Shown: one piece after another, positions 59,746-64,000 of the stretch
How positions within the stretch are numbered: the stretch's first letter is position 1
How the letters are laid out: each line of letters opens with the position of its first letter
Source of the DNA: Hyperoodon ampullatus
Lineage: Eukaryota; Chordata; Mammalia; Artiodactyla; Ziphiidae
DNA length: 64,000 nucleotides
Direction: 5' to 3'
NCBI GenBank assembly: GCA_949752795.1
Contig: OX457063.1
Location: 65,991,783 to 66,055,782 of the forward strand
Notes under the pieces: model-generated
Seen by the model: only the letters and a program-made list of their open reading frames with translations
Told to the model about the DNA's origin: nothing
The model's database searches: none
Position numbers and translations under genes: made by a program

Positions 59746-61466
59746 TGTATGGACATACATACATAGATACATACATAAAGAGAGATACATAAAGCAAGTG
59801 TAAAATATTAACCTTTGGAGAATCTGAATGAAGATATGTGGGAATTCTTTATACTTTTTTTGTAACTTTTTTGTAATCTGAAATTATTTCATAATAAAAG
59901 GTTAAAAAGTAGAGCAGAAAGGGCAGGACTGGGGTAAAGAAAAATTAGGAACACTAGTTATTTGGGCCTAAAGAGAGCGGGAAATGAATGAGTAAGAAAG
60001 GAGAGAAGCACACAGTCCAAGAGGAACCCTTAGTGAAAAGGAGGACAATTTTAAAAGGTTCTGGTGCACTTTTGATTCAGCTGCTGTTATTATTCATCTT
60101 TTAAATCTGTATATCTCTCATTCTTATTAGACTTTAAGCCTTTTGAGCATAGGGGACATGTGCAATACTTTGTACAGAGTGAGCACTTTTAATATTTCCT
60201 CTTGGTAATGTTAGTTTTTTTTCAATCAGAAGGTATTATTGCTGCCTGGTTACAAAAAAATATTTGCTTAATACCATGCTTTAGATTTTTGCCTTTTGTC
60301 ACATAGTACTGCTGAAGGGGGAAAAAAGATTGATTTCCTTTGGATAAGATTAAAGGATGATTTATTAACATAGTGTTTTTTAATATTTGGTATGCACTAC
60401 CTTAATGGAACTTAGTTTAGGTAATGTTTTATAAGTGATGATTAATTTTCAAATACAAGTAACTATACACAAAAGGAAAAAAGTAAAACTTTGAATCTTT
60501 CTCAAGTTTTATTTTCTCTTTTATAATCCTCCAGTATGAAACCTGGCTTTCTTTGGGTTCTTTCTAATGTCATATTGCTTTATTAAGTCAGATATGGAGA
60601 GCTTGCTTAAATGCAGTCTGTCTAGACATATAGAATGAGGGGTGGTAGTGGTCTGTTTTTAAACAAATAGTTCCATGCCTAATATAAAGTAAGTATTCTG
60701 TGGATATTTGATTGAACAAAATATTTTTATTAACAGTTACTTTTATATGCAAATGATGCTGCTAATTACAGTTGAGCCTTCTCTAGTTATGATAGGACTT
60801 TCACCTGTGAGTTAGTTCAAGTTAACTTCTTACAGTTCAAAGTAAGAACTTCTAATGAAATTCAGACTTTTCACTGGATGTCTTTTCTACTCTGCAATGA
60901 GGTGTTACTACACTGAAGCATGATCATTCCATTCCTTGAGATCCTTTATATCCCATAATCAGTTTTATATCTGAGTTTCTGAAGTGAAGCTTTGCTTGTC
61001 ATTATGAATGTTTACACTGTAGTGTATTGACCTCTCCAGCCCCCAATTACAGAGCTGGATGGATGAATAAGCCACTCATTTTAGCTATTTTTAGGTAACC
61101 TTGATTTGACAACTGTTTCTCTCTGTCATTGTAAAATACCTTGTAACAATATGAAAAGACTGCATTTTCTGATATAGTAGGTTTTGTTGCAGACAGACTT
61201 TAAAATTTTTGTTTACAATGGAATTATCCCTTCTATGTCATTCCATCTTTTCACAGCTGGCAACATTTTTTTTTAATATTTATGGAGATATTTGCTTATA
61301 CTTTTATTTTCAGAGTTAAATAGGTTTTCTTAATGTAGTTGCTTTTTAGATGATTTTTTAACATTTTGCTTTTATAGAATGAATTTGGGTCTGATAAGAT
61401 TTTGTTGAATGAAGCTGGAAATGTGGACAATTGGATTTATTCTTCTAAACTTGTTATTTTCAATAG

Positions 61467-61615
61467 AATCGTAAGAATGATGAAGCCTCTTATGAAAAGA
61501 TGTTGAAACTGAGACGAGAGTTTAGTAGAGCCATAACAATTTTGGAAATGATTAAGAGAAGAGAGAAAACAAAACGAGAATTATTGCACTTAACCTTAGA
61601 AGTTGTGGAGAAAAG
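61467..61615 (+). CDS. EPC2: EPC2 coding exon (probably exon 5), helical EPcA segment
   Basis: The 149-nt exon encodes NRKNDEASYEKMLKLRREFS, then the helical RAITILEMIKRREKTKRELL and LHLTLEVVEK. It ends with two bases of a split arginine codon (AG|gtaaca). The acceptor is gttattttcaatag. The sequence is strongly basic and predicted helical, matching the C-terminal part of the EPcA domain. REFSRAIT (EPC1 has RDLSRAVT from memory) and LEVVEKR (EPC1 LEIMEKR) support EPC2 over EPC1. The exon follows a 6.1-kb intron and is separated from the next exon by only 771 bp. No stop or frameshift is visible. Confidence 0.96.
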
Positions 61616-62386
61616 GTAACATTGCTACTATTACAAACCAGTAACAGCTTTAGTCAAATGATAGGCAAAATGTAACCAAATTTAAGCTTTATAACAACTG
61701 AAATTGATTATATAACAAAATTACATTTTTTGAAAATTGTGATTACTACTTTTTTGTTTTAAAAATCAGATTAAGTTAGCAGTTCGGGTTGCAAATTTGG
61801 GGGATATTTTTGTGTGTAGTGTAGATCCTCTGTTATACGTAATTTTTTGTTGTTGCAGAATCATTGAGTTGTATTTAGAAAAGAACTTGGAGATCATTTT
61901 GTCCAATTCTCTGTATTAAAGTTTCTATTAAACAAAATTTGAGAGAAATAAATGTTTATTTGATTTTATTTTCTGATTAGTTAGGAAATACTTGTTTCAT
62001 TGCATTTTGAAAATGTATTCTCTGATGTAATCATCCTTTTCCTGTATAATTAAGTAGACTATGCTAAACCTAAAAATTTTGTGTGTTTGCTGAGGTAAGC
62101 ATTCTAAACATCACTTCCTAGTGCTTGAAAATATAAAATATATGAGGATTCCGTCTTCTGTGTCCCTTAGAGATTAGGTGGGTGGGGGTGGGGGGTGGTT
62201 TTGTTCTTACTAAATCCCAAATATGGGCTACTTTATTCCCGTAAGTTTTCTCTCTTAAGAATAATCTGATTAATTGTTGGCTCTGTTTAATTAGTTGTGT
62301 TCCAAGTAAATGAAGTATCATTGTTTTTTTATTTCTTTTTTATTTTTAAACTGTAACATTTTCTTATATATTATTTCCTTTTCAAG
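61616..62386 (+). other. EPC2: EPC2 intron, 771 bp
   Basis: Short intron between gtaaca and ccttttcaag. No clear young repeat is visible. A G-rich tract lies at 62178-62198 on the sense strand. Confidence 0.9.
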
Positions 62387-62519
62387 ATATCATTTGGGAG
62401 ACTATGGTGGTGAAATCCTTAATGAAGTGAAGATCAATAGGTCAGAAAAAGAGTTATATGCCACTCCAGCAACTCTTCATAATGGAAATCATCACAAAGT
62501 CCAAGAATGTAAAACTAAG
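62387..62519 (+). CDS. EPC2: EPC2 coding exon (probably exon 6)
   Basis: The 133-nt exon completes the split arginine and then reads YHLGDYGGEILNEVKINRSE, then KELYATPATLHNGNHHKVQE and CKTK. It ends in phase 0 at AAG|gtgact. The acceptor is atttccttttcaag. YHLGDYGGEI is the conserved end of the EPcA region; the INRSEKELYATPATLHNG tail differs from EPC1 and matches EPC2. Across the five exons the window encodes 265 uninterrupted codons. I see no further exon between here and the window end, so the next coding exon (expected to start HPHHLSLKEE-like) is downstream. Confidence 0.95.
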
Positions 62520-62639
62520 GTGACTATCTTCTGGGGAGAAGCATGTATGGTAGTATTGATCAGACAATTGGCTTCTGAAGTTGTCTTATAATAGTTTGGT
62601 TAAGGAAGAAAGTTATTAACATGCTTGAGTTCCTACTTT

Positions 62640-62830
62640 TTGCCAAGCACTTTGCTAGGGTTTTTTATACACACGTTGATTCATTAACCCTTATAACTTC
62701 CCTTTGAGATAGATTTTTACCTCTGTGTGACTTTCAGATCATAAAGTTGTTAAGTGGCAGATTCAAAATTTGAGTCTAGATCTAACATCAAAGACCGTGT
62801 GCTTTCAACTATGCTGTCTGCTTCTTTATA
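62640..62830 (+). mobile_element. MIR SINE remnant
   Basis: ttgccaagcactttgctagg, tcattaacccttataacttc, a aagttgttaagtggcagatt block and a gtgtgctttcaactatgctgt end follow MIR. Confidence 0.75.
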
Positions 62831-62910
62831 GAATATGGGTAATTAAAGCTTAGTTATTATCACGAGCCTTAGCAAATCCTGCATCATAGTGGCAGGAATC
62901 AAAATCTAAA

Positions 62911-63122
62911 CTTTTTTTTTTTTTTTTTTTGCGGTACGTGGGCCTCTCACTGTTGTGGCCTCTCCCGTTGCGGAGCACAGGCTCCGGACGCACAGGCTCA
63001 GCGTCCATGGCTCACGGGCCTAGCCGCTCCGCGGCATGTGGGATCTTCCCGGACCAGGGCACGAACCCGTGTCCCCTGCATCGGCAGGCGGACTCTCAAC
63101 CACTGCGCCACCAGGGAAGCCC
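62911..63122 (-). mobile_element. CHR-type SINE, antisense, no visible target duplication
   Basis: Poly-T then a complete short-form SINE ending ccaccagggaagccc. The flanks (aatctaaac and ggaagttatt) do not match. Confidence 0.93.
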
Positions 63123-64000
63123 GGAAGTTATTCTTTTTGTCATCACCATTGCCATAACAAGCATTTATCAGTTGCTATCTATCTTGACTTGAAAAAGTCC
63201 TATAACTTCTAGATCACAGTTTCTTCCTAATAAAGAGTACTAGTAATTACTTTAGTTTCTTAGACTGAAGAATTATATTTATTCATTATTCACTGTTCCA
63301 AGTGAATATTAAAGTATTCAGTTGAGAAATACAAAAATTAATGAAACCTTTAAGGAGCTTAAATTTTAGAAAGAAACAGATTATTGGCTGAGCATTTAGA
63401 CAGTAGAGCTGTACTGTGTAGCAAGATTTTAAAAGTGACTTAGGGTGTTTGTGGAAGATTCATCTTTTAAAAATGTGCACAATCCTCAGTTTTCATGAGT
63501 TCATTCCTAAAGGTCAAGGAAGAATGTGGAGCAGGAAGACTCCTCCATTATTCAACTCATGTCAATTCAAACAGCAAAGTTCCTTCTTATTAATCACAGG
63601 CCTCTAGCCCACCTACCCTTTCACTCACACTTGCTTCGCCATAAACAATACAATACATGTCATTTTGTACATTATTTTTAAAAATCCTTTTTATATAAAT
63701 CAATGCTTTTCCAAGGCATATTATTGGTAGGCATAGAATATGAAAATCTCAACCCCAAATTACTGACAGAATCAGCCTTTGTTATATATTGATTCTTATT
63801 TTAGATCATCTCTAAGATTAAACACCCACCCTATTTAAGTATTAATTTTAGAAATATGGTTGCATCCATTGTTGCTCTACCCTATTTCACATAGTTATCT
63901 ATATTTCCTTTGTCACACATCCCACCTTAAAATATAAGTAGTTTCTGAGAAGTTGGGGGTTTCTTTTGATGTCATAACTATATCCATTGTATGAAACCAT

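Larger units (their letters stand above)
58340..59910 (+). mobile_element. Old L1 3' UTR, sense, with later insertions
   Basis: gaacacttttccttaccata, ggacaattggcgaaatatga, the tttctgattttgatgatggt block and a ctgaaattatttcataataaa end make an L1MB-like 3' UTR. It is interrupted by a dinucleotide tract and another repeat at 59395-59745, and carries a hairpin at 59074-59167. Confidence 0.75.
55336..61466 (+). other. EPC2: EPC2 intron, 6.1 kb
   Basis: Bounded by gtaata and gttattttcaatag. It starts with the L1 insertion at 55345-55679, continues as apparently unique sequence to about 57.7 kb, then a MER20-like piece and an old sense L1 3' end (58.3-59.9 kb). 59.92-61.47 kb looks unique. Confidence 0.9.
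62520..64000 (+). other. EPC2: Downstream EPC2 intron (5' part)
   Basis: Starts gtgact and runs off the window. It holds a MIR remnant and one antisense SINE; 63.12-64.00 kb has no recognised feature. Confidence 0.85.

Noticed and set aside
18839..62519. Assignment to EPC1 instead of EPC2
   Set aside because: Paralogue-informative stretches (VFREKKESM, NRLYKGEFKQPKQF, NRSEKELYATPATL) match EPC2, not EPC1, from my knowledge of both proteins. Conserved shared blocks alone would not decide.
18839..62519. A processed EPC2 pseudogene
   Set aside because: The coding sequence is divided by introns with consensus splice sites and has no disruption, so it is the functional-looking gene locus.

Overview
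This is a mammalian, almost certainly cetacean, genomic window. It is AT-rich and intron-dominated, and saturated with interspersed repeats. The taxonomic clue is the SINE population. At least 18 copies of tRNA-Glu-derived cetartiodactyl CHR-type SINEs are present, many of the roughly 200-bp form beginning GGGCTTCCCTGGTGGCGCAG, with perfect target-site duplications. The bovine-type L1 3' ends fit the same clade. I saw no Bov-B or Bov-A units that would point to a ruminant.

The only cellular gene I can support is EPC2 (enhancer of polycomb homolog 2), on the plus strand. Five consecutive coding exons lie at 18839-18998, 43597-43742, 55129-55335, 61467-61615 and 62387-62519. They total 795 nt, or 265 codons, with compatible phases, consensus AG/GT junctions and no frameshift or stop. 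They encode most of the conserved EPcA region, roughly residues 52-316 of the family protein, which bridges the catalytic module of the NuA4/TIP60 histone acetyltransferase complex. The first coding exon and promoter lie upstream of the window, and the C-terminal exons lie downstream. The introns wholly inside the window measure 24,598, 11,386, 6,131 and 771 bp.

Layout: 1-18.8 kb is upstream intron, mostly old antisense L1 with nested SINEs. 19.0-43.6 kb is a very large intron containing L2 remnants, several antisense L1s, a sense L1 3' fragment and many SINEs. 43.7-55.1 kb holds a nearly full-length but decayed antisense L1 (about 45.25-50.36 kb). 55.3-61.5 kb begins with a young sense-strand L1 3' fragment inserted 9 bp after the exon. 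61.6-64 kb is the short intron, the last exon and the start of the next intron.

No novel multi-gene system is visible. The observations most worth checking are: (1) an L1 insertion whose target-site duplication copied the end of an EPC2 exon together with its splice donor, leaving a twin donor 348 bp downstream; (2) three rearrangements inside L1 copies that look like local template switches (a 100-bp inverted copy, a 28-bp hairpin and a 32-bp direct templated insertion); and (3) several short recent tandem duplications. Repeat family names are given from memory of consensus sequences and should be confirmed with RepeatMasker.
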